Assembly: GCF_900102855.1 (NCBI RefSeq)
Contig: NZ_FMWD01000004.1
Coordinates: forward strand, 16,430 to 80,429
DNA from: Thiohalomonas denitrificans
GTDB lineage: Bacteria > Pseudomonadota > Gammaproteobacteria > Thiohalomonadales > Thiohalomonadaceae
DNA length: 64,000 bases
Direction: 5' to 3'
The position numbers were made by a program, and so were the translations under genes. The notes beneath the pieces are model-generated. The model ran no database searches. It was given only the letters and a program-made list of their open reading frames with translations, and was not told where the DNA came from. Positions 35,023 through 43,773 of this stretch are shown here, in pieces. Position 1 is the first letter of the stretch. The number at the start of each line of letters is the position of its first letter.

Positions 35023-37137
35023 TCACGCCGGGGCCCGCGACCGCTGGGAGTCCCCCGCTAACGGCTTGCGCGGCGGCACTTCACAGCCACCGCCAGCTCC
35101 GTCAAAGCGGCGCACCAGCGGTGAGGAGTTGGCCGGCCACTGTCCCTTTACCTGGTTGTCGGGGGCATCACCGGCAAAGACCAGGTAACCGTACTTGCCA
35201 TAGTGGGGCACCTTGCGGGCAAGTCCGGAGACGGCGGTCGGGTTATCGGCGGCCATCCAGGCGATGGGTGCTCCGCCCCGGCGGGAAGCGGTCAGCACGA
35301 AACTCCGCCTCTCCTGCGGCCAGTCGCGCCCCTCCAGTTCGATGCTGTCGGACGTCAGTTGCGCGGAATCGCCCAGCGCATCCTCCAACTGCTTCCGATA
35401 GCGATTCGCCCAACCCAGCAGCCATACCGGCCGGTCCGCCGGCAGGGACTCGAGCTCGTCATCGGCTCGTACACTGACACCCCACTGTCCCCCCGCCCAG
35501 CCCTCGGCCAACCGCCGATAAGTCTGGCGCATAGATTCCGGTCCCCCGGAAGGAACCACCAGCAGCAGACGGTCGGCACCCAGCAGCGAATCCAGGGATA
35601 CCGGAAGCTCTCCGGGAAGCAGTCGCCGGAACAGATCAAAGCGGGGATCGATGGCGGCACACTGTGGTTCTCCAGAGAGTGGCAGTGAAATCTCGGTGCG
35701 CTCATCATCCAGGATCACCCGGTGCTCATCCAGCGTGCCATCGGCCATTCGAACCACCACCGGCACCTGCAACGGGAAGGGTTTTCCCGGTCCCTTTTGG
35801 GCCAGCGTCAGGTTCAGCACCCGTTTTTCGATTTCGACGGCCTCCAGGTCCACACGGGGCGCTCCCGGCCGCTCGACCCAGTGCCGGAAGAACTCCGAAA
35901 GGGCTTCCCCGCTAACCGCCTCGAAGGAGCGGCGCACGTCGGCAAAGGCCGCCTCGGTGAATCGATACTCCCGATAGAGATGCCGCAGCCCCTCGAGAAA
36001 GACCTCATCCCCCAGGCGCAGGCGCAGCATGTGGAACAGCATCAACGACTTGCCATAGCCGATGGCCTGGCTGGCCCCGCTATGCCGGGAAGTAAAGGCG
36101 GACAACGGAAAATCGCGGCTACCCGAGACGTACTCGGCATACTTCTGCAACTGGTCGCGGCGATATTCGGCACCTTCTCCCTTGCGCTCCTTCAGCAGAT
36201 GGTCGGCCATGTAGGCCGTCAGCCCCTCGCTCCAGTTGCCCGCCTCATAATCCACATACACACCATTGCCCCACCAGTTGTGGACGATCTCGTGCGGATA
36301 GGAGGAGTAGAGAATAAAAGGCAGTCGCAGCACTCTGGGGCCGAGCAGGGTAAACGAAGGCATTCCGTAGCCCGTCTCCCAGAAATTCTCCACCATTGCG
36401 AACTTCGCATAGGGGTACTCGCCCATCAATTCACTGAACAGCTCCAGATAATCGCCGGTGGCGTCCAGGTAGCGCCGTGCCAGTTGCGGATTCTTCTCAC
36501 GCAGATACACCTGGGCCTCGGTAGGTCCCGCCGGCTGCCGACTGACGTGAAACGGCCCGGCCATGAGATAGATCTGGTCCTGGGGGAGATGTTCGGTCCA
36601 GCGCATGGTGGAGCCCTCCCCCGCACTCCCGGCGCCCTGACTGACGCTGCTCCAGCCTTTGGGTGCCTTGACGTCGAGCGTAAAGGTGACGCGCTGCTCA
36701 GGCTCGAAGAAGGGCACCCAGCCGCTCCCGCCACCCAGATAAACGCCATCTTCCGCGATGTAGCCGGGGGTCATCTGCCGGCTGCGGCCGACACCCTCGC
36801 CGAATTCATCCAGGGGATGGTGCAGGCGCCCGCCATAGCTGAGGGTCACCTGCTGCATACCCGGCTCCAGTTCGAGGCGATAGCGCTCGAGGGGAATGGC
36901 GCCCTGAACACGGCCCATGGGCTTCAGTTTCGCTCCCTTCAGGGCCTTCGGGTTCAGCCCTGCGTGCAGGAGAAAGGTTGGAGCCTGGGCAGGTGGCTCG
37001 GGCCAGACCACCGTATCAGTGACTGCCAGGGCATGGGCTTGCGGCTTCAGGGTGACCCGTAGCTGATGCTCAAGCACCGGAGCGGACAGAGCCGGCAGGG
37101 CCAGCAGCCAACCCATAAGTAGCGCGGACAGACGCAT
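35023..37137 (-). CDS. M1-family-like secreted metallopeptidase
   Basis: A 704-residue protein with a signal peptide (about 1-18). An N-terminal beta domain precedes a thermolysin-like domain with the zinc motif HEIVHNWWGN (about residue 282) and the second Glu in NWSEGLTAYMADHL. The exopeptidase motif GAMEN is replaced by ENFWETGYGMPSF, as in a bacterial subgroup of M1 proteins, so substrate use may differ from PepN. The C-terminal 200 residues are less conserved. GGGGAGG precedes the ATG. The stop lies at the edge of the REP cluster. Confidence 0.85.
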   Translation of the reverse strand: MRLSALLMGWLLALPALSAPVLEHQLRVTLKPQAHALAVTDTVVWPEPPAQAPTFLLHAGLNPKALKGAKLKPMGRVQGAIPLERYRLELEPGMQQVTLSYGGRLHHPLDEFGEGVGRSRQMTPGYIAEDGVYLGGGSGWVPFFEPEQRVTFTLDVKAPKGWSSVSQGAGSAGEGSTMRWTEHLPQDQIYLMAGPFHVSRQPAGPTEAQVYLREKNPQLARRYLDATGDYLELFSELMGEYPYAKFAMVENFWETGYGMPSFTLLGPRVLRLPFILYSSYPHEIVHNWWGNGVYVDYEAGNWSEGLTAYMADHLLKERKGEGAEYRRDQLQKYAEYVSGSRDFPLSAFTSRHSGASQAIGYGKSLMLFHMLRLRLGDEVFLEGLRHLYREYRFTEAAFADVRRSFEAVSGEALSEFFRHWVERPGAPRVDLEAVEIEKRVLNLTLAQKGPGKPFPLQVPVVVRMADGTLDEHRVILDDERTEISLPLSGEPQCAAIDPRFDLFRRLLPGELPVSLDSLLGADRLLLVVPSGGPESMRQTYRRLAEGWAGGQWGVSVRADDELESLPADRPVWLLGWANRYRKQLEDALGDSAQLTSDSIELEGRDWPQERRSFVLTASRRGGAPIAWMAADNPTAVSGLARKVPHYGKYGYLVFAGDAPDNQVKGQWPANSSPLVRRFDGAGGGCEVPPRKPLAGDSQRSRAPA

Positions 37138-37234
37138 GCAACCTCCCCGAAAATCATGAAAAAGCAGCGTGTATTATAGTTGCATGGATAGGCCCGGTCG
37201 CCGGGTCCGTTTGCGTTCCCTAAAAGGAGTCCCA

Positions 37235-38380
37235 ATGACGATTCTTAAAATGCTGCTTACGGCTGCGGTTTTGCTGCTCTTCGGCTGTGCCACGGCGGCG
37301 GACCCCGAGCAGGCCGGACCTTCCGAGACACCCGCTACTTTCGCAGTGGATCTGCGTGACATCCCGCGCCTGGAGGCGATTATTCCGCAGTTGACCGAGA
37401 AATGGGTGGTGTTCGTAGGCGAGAGCCACGATCGTTACAGTCATCATCTGAACCAGCTGGCCATCATCCGCGGAATGCACGAGCGCCACCCCGACCTGGT
37501 GATCGGACTCGAGTTTTTTCAGCAGCCCTTCCAGCACTATCTGGACGACTATGTGGCGGGTAAGATCTCTGAAGAGCAGATGCTGCGCGGCACTGAATAC
37601 TACTCCCGCTGGAAATTCGACTATCGCCTCTACCGCCCGATCCTGAACTATGCCCGCGAACAGGGTCTCAAACTGCTTGCACTCAATGTCCCCGCGGAAC
37701 TGACCCGGAAGGTAGCCCGCCAGGGGTTTGACGGGCTGGAACCCGAGGAGCGGGCGCAGCTGCCCGAAATCGGCGAGGCTGGAGAGGCGTATCGAGAGCG
37801 GCTGCAATCGATTTACAGCACCCATCCCCACGAGGGCGAAGACAACGAGAAGGCGTTTGAATACTTTATGCAGGCGCAGTTGCTTTGGGACGAGGGTATG
37901 GCGGAACGAGCGGCGGATTTCCTCAGTGAAAACCCGGAACGGGCCATGGTGTTGCTGGCCGGCTCGGGCCACCTTGCCTACGGTGTCGGCATCCCCTCCC
38001 GCCTGGAACGCCGCATAGCGGTAGACACGGCGCTTGTGTTGAATGATCCCGGGGAGGAACTCACACCGGATATCGCCGATTTCGTACTGATGACGGAGTC
38101 CGTATCGCTGCCGCCCAAAGGCCGACTCGGTATTTTCATGGAAGATAGCGACAACGGAGTGCTAGTGCGGGACTTCACGGAAGAGAGTGCCGCCCGATCG
38201 GCGGGATTGCAAAAGGAGGATCGCATGGTGCAAATCGATGGCCAGCCCATCGACAACACCACCGACGTACAGCTTGCCCTGCTGGATGGCGATCCCGGCG
38301 ATACGGTGACCCTGACGGTGGAGCGTGGCCGGTGGTTGGCCGGCAGCGAGCAAGTCGAGTATTCAGTGACACTCCGTTGA
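37235..38380 (+). CDS. ChaN-family lipoprotein with C-terminal PDZ domain
   Basis: A 381-residue protein. The lipobox is LLLFGC (Cys at about 18). A ChaN/DUF399 domain (about 45-275) has WVVFVGESHDRYSHHLNQL, IGLEFFQQPFQ and LLAGSGHLAYGVGIP; ChaN proteins bind haem and have an EreA-like fold. A PDZ domain (about 295-370) follows, with GVLVRDFTEESAARSAGLQKEDRMVQIDG. AAAAGGAG precedes the ATG. It is divergent from the peptidase gene. The PDZ fusion suggests scaffolding or a proteolysis-linked role. Confidence 0.9.
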   Translation: MTILKMLLTAAVLLLFGCATAADPEQAGPSETPATFAVDLRDIPRLEAIIPQLTEKWVVFVGESHDRYSHHLNQLAIIRGMHERHPDLVIGLEFFQQPFQHYLDDYVAGKISEEQMLRGTEYYSRWKFDYRLYRPILNYAREQGLKLLALNVPAELTRKVARQGFDGLEPEERAQLPEIGEAGEAYRERLQSIYSTHPHEGEDNEKAFEYFMQAQLLWDEGMAERAADFLSENPERAMVLLAGSGHLAYGVGIPSRLERRIAVDTALVLNDPGEELTPDIADFVLMTESVSLPPKGRLGIFMEDSDNGVLVRDFTEESAARSAGLQKEDRMVQIDGQPIDNTTDVQLALLDGDPGDTVTLTVERGRWLAGSEQVEYSVTLR

Positions 38381-38778
38381 GCCGGATAGGTGTCTCTACG
38401 GAACTACCTGTACTAACCCGAAAAGTTCACGAATCAGCCGCAAAGCTTCCGCTCCTGCTCACGCCCCTCACCTACATCCATGTAGGCGAAGATGCCAAGA
38501 GCGCAGATAATTCAATGGTTTATCAGCGCACAGGGCCGCCGAGAACCATGGGAAACGGCAGAACCGCGGGCGATCCAGGAAAATTACGGCGATCAAAACT
38601 TTGCGTTCTTTGCGTCTTAGCGGTGAATAATCCAGGCTAAATGAGTTCGGGGGAAGGAACTTTCCGGGAAACGGCCGGGTCTATCAGTTGGATACGTATT
38701 TCCCGCACGCGGCGGTACTCACCACGAGGCTCACGAGTCCGAGTACTCCGCCCCGACCACCGCTGAACGGAACTGCAC
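38381..38778. other. Intergenic stretch without a gene
   Basis: A short palindrome, CTACATCCATGTAG (38471-38484), and an inverted arm of the GCAAAGACGCAAAGG repeat (about 38598-38627) are visible. I see no open frame with support and no terminator. Confidence 0.6.
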
Positions 38779-39279
38779 ATGAAATCGATAATGCGACACC
38801 CGGTCCTCTCCCTGCTGGTTGGCATCGCCACCGGCATCCTGATTTTTGCCGCCCGCGCCCAAGCGCCGGCCGAATTTGCCACTGCCGTGCCGCTGCATGA
38901 CAAGGGCATCTCGACCTATTATGTCCGGGGCAGCATTGATGGGCTGGGCGATGTGGAGTTTCTGGTGGATACCGGTGCCGGTCACACGACCATCAATGAG
39001 GAGACGCTGACGATCCTCAAGGAGCGCCAACTGGCCAGTTACAGCCGCGATCTCACGGGTATTCTCGCTGATGGAAGCCGAATGCGTGTACCTGTGTATC
39101 ACATCGCCAGCATCGAACTGGGCGGCTGCCAGCTTCAGAATATCGAAGCCGCGGTCTTTCCCGGGCGTACCCGCTTTCTTCTGGGGATGAATGCGCTCAA
39201 GCAGGCAGCGCCGTTCGCCTTCGTCACAGAGCCCAAACCACAGCTTGCGTTGAGCAACTGCCGAATGGCGAGTAAGTAG
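38779..39279 (+). CDS. Retropepsin-like aspartic protease
   Basis: A 166-residue protein with an N-terminal signal anchor (about 8-27) and a single retropepsin fold. The catalytic motif is FLVDTGAGHTTINEE (about residues 62-76), followed by ILADGSRMRVPVYH and a flap, then FLLGMNAL, the hydrophobic-hydrophobic-Gly element. As in this family it would act as a dimer, in the periplasm or facing it. The 3' end is followed by a hairpin that serves the opposite gene. Confidence 0.85.
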   Translation: MKSIMRHPVLSLLVGIATGILIFAARAQAPAEFATAVPLHDKGISTYYVRGSIDGLGDVEFLVDTGAGHTTINEETLTILKERQLASYSRDLTGILADGSRMRVPVYHIASIELGGCQLQNIEAAVFPGRTRFLLGMNALKQAAPFAFVTEPKPQLALSNCRMASK

Positions 39280-39298
39280 TGAACCACTAGGGCTCAAA

Positions 39299-39326
39299 TA
39301 AAGGCCCGGGCCTTGCGGCCCGGGCC
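39299..39326 (-). terminator. Terminator hairpin of the DUF2892 gene
   Basis: GGCCCGGGCC and its copy form a perfect 10-bp stem with a 4-base loop (39303-39326). On the minus strand it runs into TTTATTT. Confidence 0.75.
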
Positions 39327-39339
39327 AGCCCGCAAAAAA

Positions 39340-39540
39340 TCAGCAGGTTTTCCCTTCAGGTACGCCCGCCTTCTTGAGCGCCACGCTCAGGGGACAGAAC
39401 GTGGTAATCCCGCTCTGTGCCAGATTGAAGCCGACGAAAACACCCAGCCATATCCAGTTCGGATGCACGAATTGGGCAAGCCCGATGCTGGCCAGCACCA
39501 TCAGGCCGGCAACGAGTGCCACCACACGGTTTACGGTCAT
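39340..39540 (-). CDS. DUF2892 small membrane protein
   Basis: A 66-residue protein with two hydrophobic segments (about 5-22 and 28-45) and the family end ITTFCPLSVALKKAGV. Such proteins resemble the membrane part of YgaP, a rhodanese involved in sulfur handling. Two Cys (about 49 and 66) are present. GGAG lies eight bases before the ATG. It follows the FadL-like gene by 14 bases, so both are probably one transcript. Confidence 0.88.
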   Translation of the reverse strand: MTVNRVVALVAGLMVLASIGLAQFVHPNWIWLGVFVGFNLAQSGITTFCPLSVALKKAGVPEGKTC

Positions 39541-39554
39541 TTCCTGACTCCTTT

Positions 39555-40703
39555 TTAGTTGCGGTAGGAAATCTGCAGGTTAACTACATTCTGTTCAAGC
39601 TCGATGGTGGTTGTTCCATCTTCCGAAGTAATTTCGTTGTTGAACGCGTGTACGTAAGAGAGCGAACCCGAAAGGCGCTTGGCCAGCTCCCTTGTCAAAC
39701 CCAGAGACAGGTGATGCTCCGTGACTGCCAATGAACCGATATTGGCCTTTACGTCCTCGGGGCCAATCGGCGACTCGCCGTAGTTGTAGCCGACACGGAC
39801 CGTAGTCTTGGGGTTTACCTTCTTCTGTACACCGATGGCATAGACCATCTGGTCATCCCAACCGTAATTGAAGGTGCTGACAACTTGACCATCGCGAGAC
39901 AGATCGATGCTGTCGAGCACATCGGAAAAGGCGATCCATTTGATGTCCGCCTCGATCAGCAGATCATCGGAAGGCATGAAGGCTGCTCCGAAGGCCAGCT
40001 GCTGCGCGGCGTCCATGTCCATCTCGTATTTCCCGTCAGTCGCATTCCATTCAAACTCATTCATGTCCTGCTCGGAGATGTAGGAGAGGCCGAAACGCAT
40101 GACATCGTTGGGCTGGTAGGTGGCACCGACGGTGGCACCGAACCCGAAGGTCTGGTTTTGCGGCAGATGCAAAGTAGACGTATCGACAGCCAAACTCTGG
40201 TAGTCGATGTTGAGTGCCGCCCCCCAGGTCCACTGTTCATTGATTCGATATCCGAACCCGGGGGCGATCTTGTAGAACTGCTTGGTGGTGACGACATTCT
40301 GATTGCCGGGCATTGGGGTGATGTCATCGAAATCCACCCCCATGCCGGAGAGGCCGGACATCCCCATCCCGAAGGTCAGCTTGTCGTTGGCCCGGTAGGC
40401 CAGTGCCCCGGAGGGGATCAGGTAAAGGTCCGAGTCACTGTCAACCCCGTTGGCCTTTCGGGGCGGATTGAGAAAACCGAACCCCATGTCGGATCGGAAC
40501 TCGTCGAATTCCAGGGTGGCCAGTCCCGCCGGATTGGTCAGAACCGTACCGGCATCCTGAGGTGCTGCCGTTGACGCGCCAGCCATACCCCACTGGGTGG
40601 CGGTAACACCCAGCATCTGATCGCCGTTGGTCGCCCAGGCCACCCCATTTGCTCCCAGTGTCGCACACAGTACGAAACCGACTTTTTTGCCTATTGCCTC
40701 CAT
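39555..40703 (-). CDS. OmpP1/FadL/TodX-family outer-membrane protein
   Basis: A 382-residue beta-barrel. The signal peptide ends near GVAWA, followed by the family N terminus TNGDQMLGVTATQWGMAGAS and AGTVLTNPAGLATL, which form the plug-like hatch. It carries hydrophobic compounds across the outer membrane. ATG 40703 is preferred to the ATG two codons earlier because GAGGGG is eight bases upstream of the former and almost touches the latter. The aromatic C terminus (LQISYRN) is atypical in ending with Asn. Confidence 0.9.
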   Translation of the reverse strand: MEAIGKKVGFVLCATLGANGVAWATNGDQMLGVTATQWGMAGASTAAPQDAGTVLTNPAGLATLEFDEFRSDMGFGFLNPPRKANGVDSDSDLYLIPSGALAYRANDKLTFGMGMSGLSGMGVDFDDITPMPGNQNVVTTKQFYKIAPGFGYRINEQWTWGAALNIDYQSLAVDTSTLHLPQNQTFGFGATVGATYQPNDVMRFGLSYISEQDMNEFEWNATDGKYEMDMDAAQQLAFGAAFMPSDDLLIEADIKWIAFSDVLDSIDLSRDGQVVSTFNYGWDDQMVYAIGVQKKVNPKTTVRVGYNYGESPIGPEDVKANIGSLAVTEHHLSLGLTRELAKRLSGSLSYVHAFNNEITSEDGTTTIELEQNVVNLQISYRN

Positions 40704-40775
40704 AACCATTCCCCTCTGGTTTGATGGTTTTATCGTTCAGTTTTATTGTTATGATTCACGACAACGATTGCGCAC

Positions 40776-41357
40776 TTAACGCAAGTACTGTGATACGCCG
40801 GGTTTGCCCCGGAAAACCTGATGACAGCTCATGCAACCGTTGGTGACCTTTCCAAAATACTCGGCAGCCCCGGCCATATCATTCTTTTCAGCAGCGTCGG
40901 CCAGACGCAGGGCATTACCCTCGACGTCGTCGTTGAACGGCACCAGTACGCCAATCTTCTCGTCAGTGATATCCTCCAGTTTCATGTACGGAAGGAGGCC
41001 ACCACGCGGGATACGGTGATTGGCCAGCCGGCGGGCGGCCTCGGCAGCCTGCTCCGGGTTGTCCGTCATCAGCCCGGTGGCCACGGCCTGGTAGTCCCCA
41101 AGCACTTCGTGCATGACGTGGCGCAGCGTGGCGTTATCACTGTGGCGGGTATGCTGGCTGTAGATCTTGAGCAGGGCCTTCTTGGTTTCCGGCGAAAGCT
41201 TCTGAATACGCTTACGCATTTCCGGCTCCATGATCTGCAACTGCTTCTGCATCATCTTTTGAGCAACCGAGGGTTCTGCAGCGACGAGCGCCGAGCTGCC
41301 GCCGATGAACAGGACCCCTGCAATCAATCCTCCGATGATCGTTTTCTTCCGCATCAT
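40776..41357 (-). CDS. Periplasmic c-type cytochrome with C-terminal haem site
   Basis: A 193-residue protein with a signal peptide (about 1-27, ending LVAAE) and a single haem motif C175-M-S-C178-H179 near the C terminus, the layout of class II (cytochrome c'-like) four-helix proteins. The middle is helical and charged. It is longer than a usual cytochrome c' (about 130 residues). GGGAG precedes two adjacent ATG codons. It is divergent from the OmpR-like regulator. Confidence 0.85.
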   Translation of the reverse strand: MMRKKTIIGGLIAGVLFIGGSSALVAAEPSVAQKMMQKQLQIMEPEMRKRIQKLSPETKKALLKIYSQHTRHSDNATLRHVMHEVLGDYQAVATGLMTDNPEQAAEAARRLANHRIPRGGLLPYMKLEDITDEKIGVLVPFNDDVEGNALRLADAAEKNDMAGAAEYFGKVTNGCMSCHQVFRGKPGVSQYLR

Positions 41358-41534
41358 TTTTCTCCCGTGTATAAGTTGGTTAGGCTTGTCAGGCGTTTTG
41401 ATACGCTCTACCCATGGAGTCTGCAGAAGAGGTGTTTCGCAAGGATTTCCCGCAAGCATGAAGTTGTAACAGAATGTTACGGGCATTTACGGGTCATTAA
41501 GGGGTAAGATTCAGCAAGCCGTAGGAAATAATCT

Positions 41535-42242
41535 ATGAACGAAAAGACCGATCGGCACCGCCTGCTTGTCGTCGATGATGATGATGCCCTGCGACGGCTG
41601 CTTGAGCGCTATTTGGGTGAACATGGGTTTGAAGTCACCACCGTACCCGACGGCAGGACGATGGAAGGTGTGCTGACGAAGACTTCATTTGATCTCGTCA
41701 TCCTCGACTTGATGCTGCCGGGTGAAGATGGCCTGTCCCTTGCCAAGCGGCTTCGAAGCCGCGGCAATCTGCCGATTGTCATGCTCTCGGCGTGCGGAGA
41801 GGACGTAGACCGCATTGTCGGCCTGGAGGTGGGTGCGGATGACTACCTCGCCAAACCCTTCAACCCGCGTGAACTACTGGCCCGAATCCGCGCAGTCCTG
41901 CGTCGCAGCCGGAACATGGCCCAACCGATGCAGGACGAAAGAGCTTTTGGCCCTTACCTCCTCGACGTCGAGAGCCGCCGACTGACCTGTGACGGCAAAG
42001 AGATCCCGCTGACCACCGGTGAATTCACCCTGCTCTCCATCTTCACCGCTCATCCCAATCAGGTGCTCACCCGGGATCGGCTGCTGCAGTTGCTAAAAGG
42101 CTATGAACACCAGCCGTTCGATCGCAGCATCGATGTCCGCATCACCCGGCTGCGCCGAAAGATCGAGACCGATGCCACCGCACCGATCTATATCCGTACC
42201 GTGTGGGGAGAGGGTTATCTCTTTGCCCTGGATGGCCAGTAA
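41535..42242 (+). CDS. ompR: OmpR-type response regulator
   Basis: A 235-residue regulator very like OmpR: RRLLERYLGEHGFEV, phospho-acceptor D58 in [57 protein letters not shown], and a winged helix with TTGEFTLL and RSIDVRITRLRRKIE. It is followed six bases later by the kinase. Expected role: osmolarity or envelope response controlling porins. The neighbouring FadL-like and cytochrome genes are on the other side and may be targets (inference). Confidence 0.92.
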   Translation: MNEKTDRHRLLVVDDDDALRRLLERYLGEHGFEVTTVPDGRTMEGVLTKTSFDLVILDLMLPGEDGLSLAKRLRSRGNLPIVMLSACGEDVDRIVGLEVGADDYLAKPFNPRELLARIRAVLRRSRNMAQPMQDERAFGPYLLDVESRRLTCDGKEIPLTTGEFTLLSIFTAHPNQVLTRDRLLQLLKGYEHQPFDRSIDVRITRLRRKIETDATAPIYIRTVWGEGYLFALDGQ

Positions 42243-42248
42243 AACCAG

Positions 42249-43625
42249 ATGACAATTCGTCCCAGCACACTTTTCGGCAAGACACTTGCCACCATAGCCC
42301 TGGTTTCCATGGGCTTTCTCTTGTTTACCCTCACGGTGATGGCGAAATTTCTGCTGATGCCGGTCGGGGAACGCTCCGCCGCCGACCTGGCCGCCTTCAT
42401 GGTTTTTTCAGCAGAGACCTGGTCAGAACTTCCCGATGAGCAACAGGCGCCCTATGCCCGAGAGCTGGAGGCGCGCAGTGGACTTCGTATTCGTCATCCA
42501 CAATACAATCTTCCTGAACGCGGCCTGGTACTGCCCTACTTCTATTTCCTTGAAAATGCCCTTGAGAAGCAAACCGGCAAACCGGTGACCCTGTGTGTGG
42601 AAACGGATCGGGATGGTACACCGCGGTACTTTGCCCGGTTCGATGTGGGCGCCAAGGTTGCATCCGTCGGAGTTCCCCGCACCCATATGAGTGTGCAGCC
42701 CCCATTGGCCCTGTTTCTGGTGTTTTCGGTCGGCATTCTCGTGACGATGGCCACGGCAATCGCCCTTGTACGGCGGCTCACAGCGCCATTGGAGCGGCTC
42801 TCGGCTGCGACCCACCGCCTGGGAAGCGGCGAGTGGCCGGCCCCCCTTCCGGAGACCGGGCCCAAAGAATTGGTGCACCTGACACGCAGTTTCAATCACA
42901 TGATGATTCAGGTCGAGGAGCTTTTGGCCAACCGTACGACGCTACTGGCCGGCATCTCCCACGACTTGCGCACCCCGCTGTCACGCATGCAGGTCGCCCT
43001 GGAGATGCTTCCGGCTGAAAACGATCCGGAACTGATGGAGGGACTGAACGCAGACATTGCCCACATGAATTCGCTCATCCGACGCTTCCTGGAAGTCGCC
43101 CGCGGACTCGAGGACGACCGCTGGGTCAACGTGGATATGGATGGTTTGGTGGCATCCGTTACCGAGGCATTCAAACGTAGCGGTGCCGAGATTCGCATAA
43201 CGCCGGGCAAGAGCTGCAACCTGGAGACTTCGGAACTGGCCCTGCGCCGCATCCTGGAAAACCTGCTGGAAAATGCCGTGCGCTACGGTGAGGGCAGTCC
43301 CGTGGATATCGAATGGCACTGTAGCGCAGGTTCCATTGCCATCCATATTCTCGACCGGGGCCCCGGGATTCCCGCATCCGAGAGCGAGGCTGTCTTCCGC
43401 CCCTTTTACCGCCTGGAAGGCTCCCGCAGCCGCGCCACCGGCGGCAGCGGGCTCGGCCTCGCCATCGCCCACCAACTCGCCCAGGCCAACGGTTGGGAAG
43501 TCACCCTCCTCTCACGCCACGGCGGTGGCACACGGGCCGTTCTCAAGCTGCCGATAGCGACAGTGCGAAGGGGCGACAAGGAGCGCGGTGAGGCGGAGAC
43601 CGCGAGGAGCGATCACGCTCTTTAG
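42249..43625 (+). CDS. envZ: EnvZ-type sensor histidine kinase
   Basis: A 458-residue kinase. Transmembrane 1 is about 13-36, a short periplasmic domain about 38-155, and transmembrane 2 about 157-175 (LALFLVFSVGILVTMATAIAL). A HAMP follows, then HisKA with ISHDLRTPLSRMQVALEMLP and HATPase with NLLENAVRYGEGSPVDI and GGSGLGLAIAHQLAQANGW. This is the EnvZ order. It is six bases after ompR. Confidence 0.9.
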   Translation: MTIRPSTLFGKTLATIALVSMGFLLFTLTVMAKFLLMPVGERSAADLAAFMVFSAETWSELPDEQQAPYARELEARSGLRIRHPQYNLPERGLVLPYFYFLENALEKQTGKPVTLCVETDRDGTPRYFARFDVGAKVASVGVPRTHMSVQPPLALFLVFSVGILVTMATAIALVRRLTAPLERLSAATHRLGSGEWPAPLPETGPKELVHLTRSFNHMMIQVEELLANRTTLLAGISHDLRTPLSRMQVALEMLPAENDPELMEGLNADIAHMNSLIRRFLEVARGLEDDRWVNVDMDGLVASVTEAFKRSGAEIRITPGKSCNLETSELALRRILENLLENAVRYGEGSPVDIEWHCSAGSIAIHILDRGPGIPASESEAVFRPFYRLEGSRSRATGGSGLGLAIAHQLAQANGWEVTLLSRHGGGTRAVLKLPIATVRRGDKERGEAETARSDHAL

Positions 43626-43639
43626 TCACGTGAATTTCG

Positions 43640-43729
43640 AACCACGGGGAACACGGGGAACACGGGGCGCACGGGGGAGAAAACCCGAACAACTGGTTTT
43701 ACCCCGTAGTCCCTGTGTACCCCGTGGTT
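43640..43729. repeat. 90-bp inverted ACCACGGGGAACACGGGG element
   Basis: AACCACGGGGAACACGGGG at the left end and CCCTGTGTACCCCGTGGTT at the right end form a long imperfect palindrome between envZ and pepN. Related arms are near 4290, 17282, 17640, 46462, 47314, 48420 and 49930. Confidence 0.75.
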
Positions 43730-43773
43730 GCCAATACGGCTCGCAACACGCGTTGAGCGACTATTCCGAAGAA

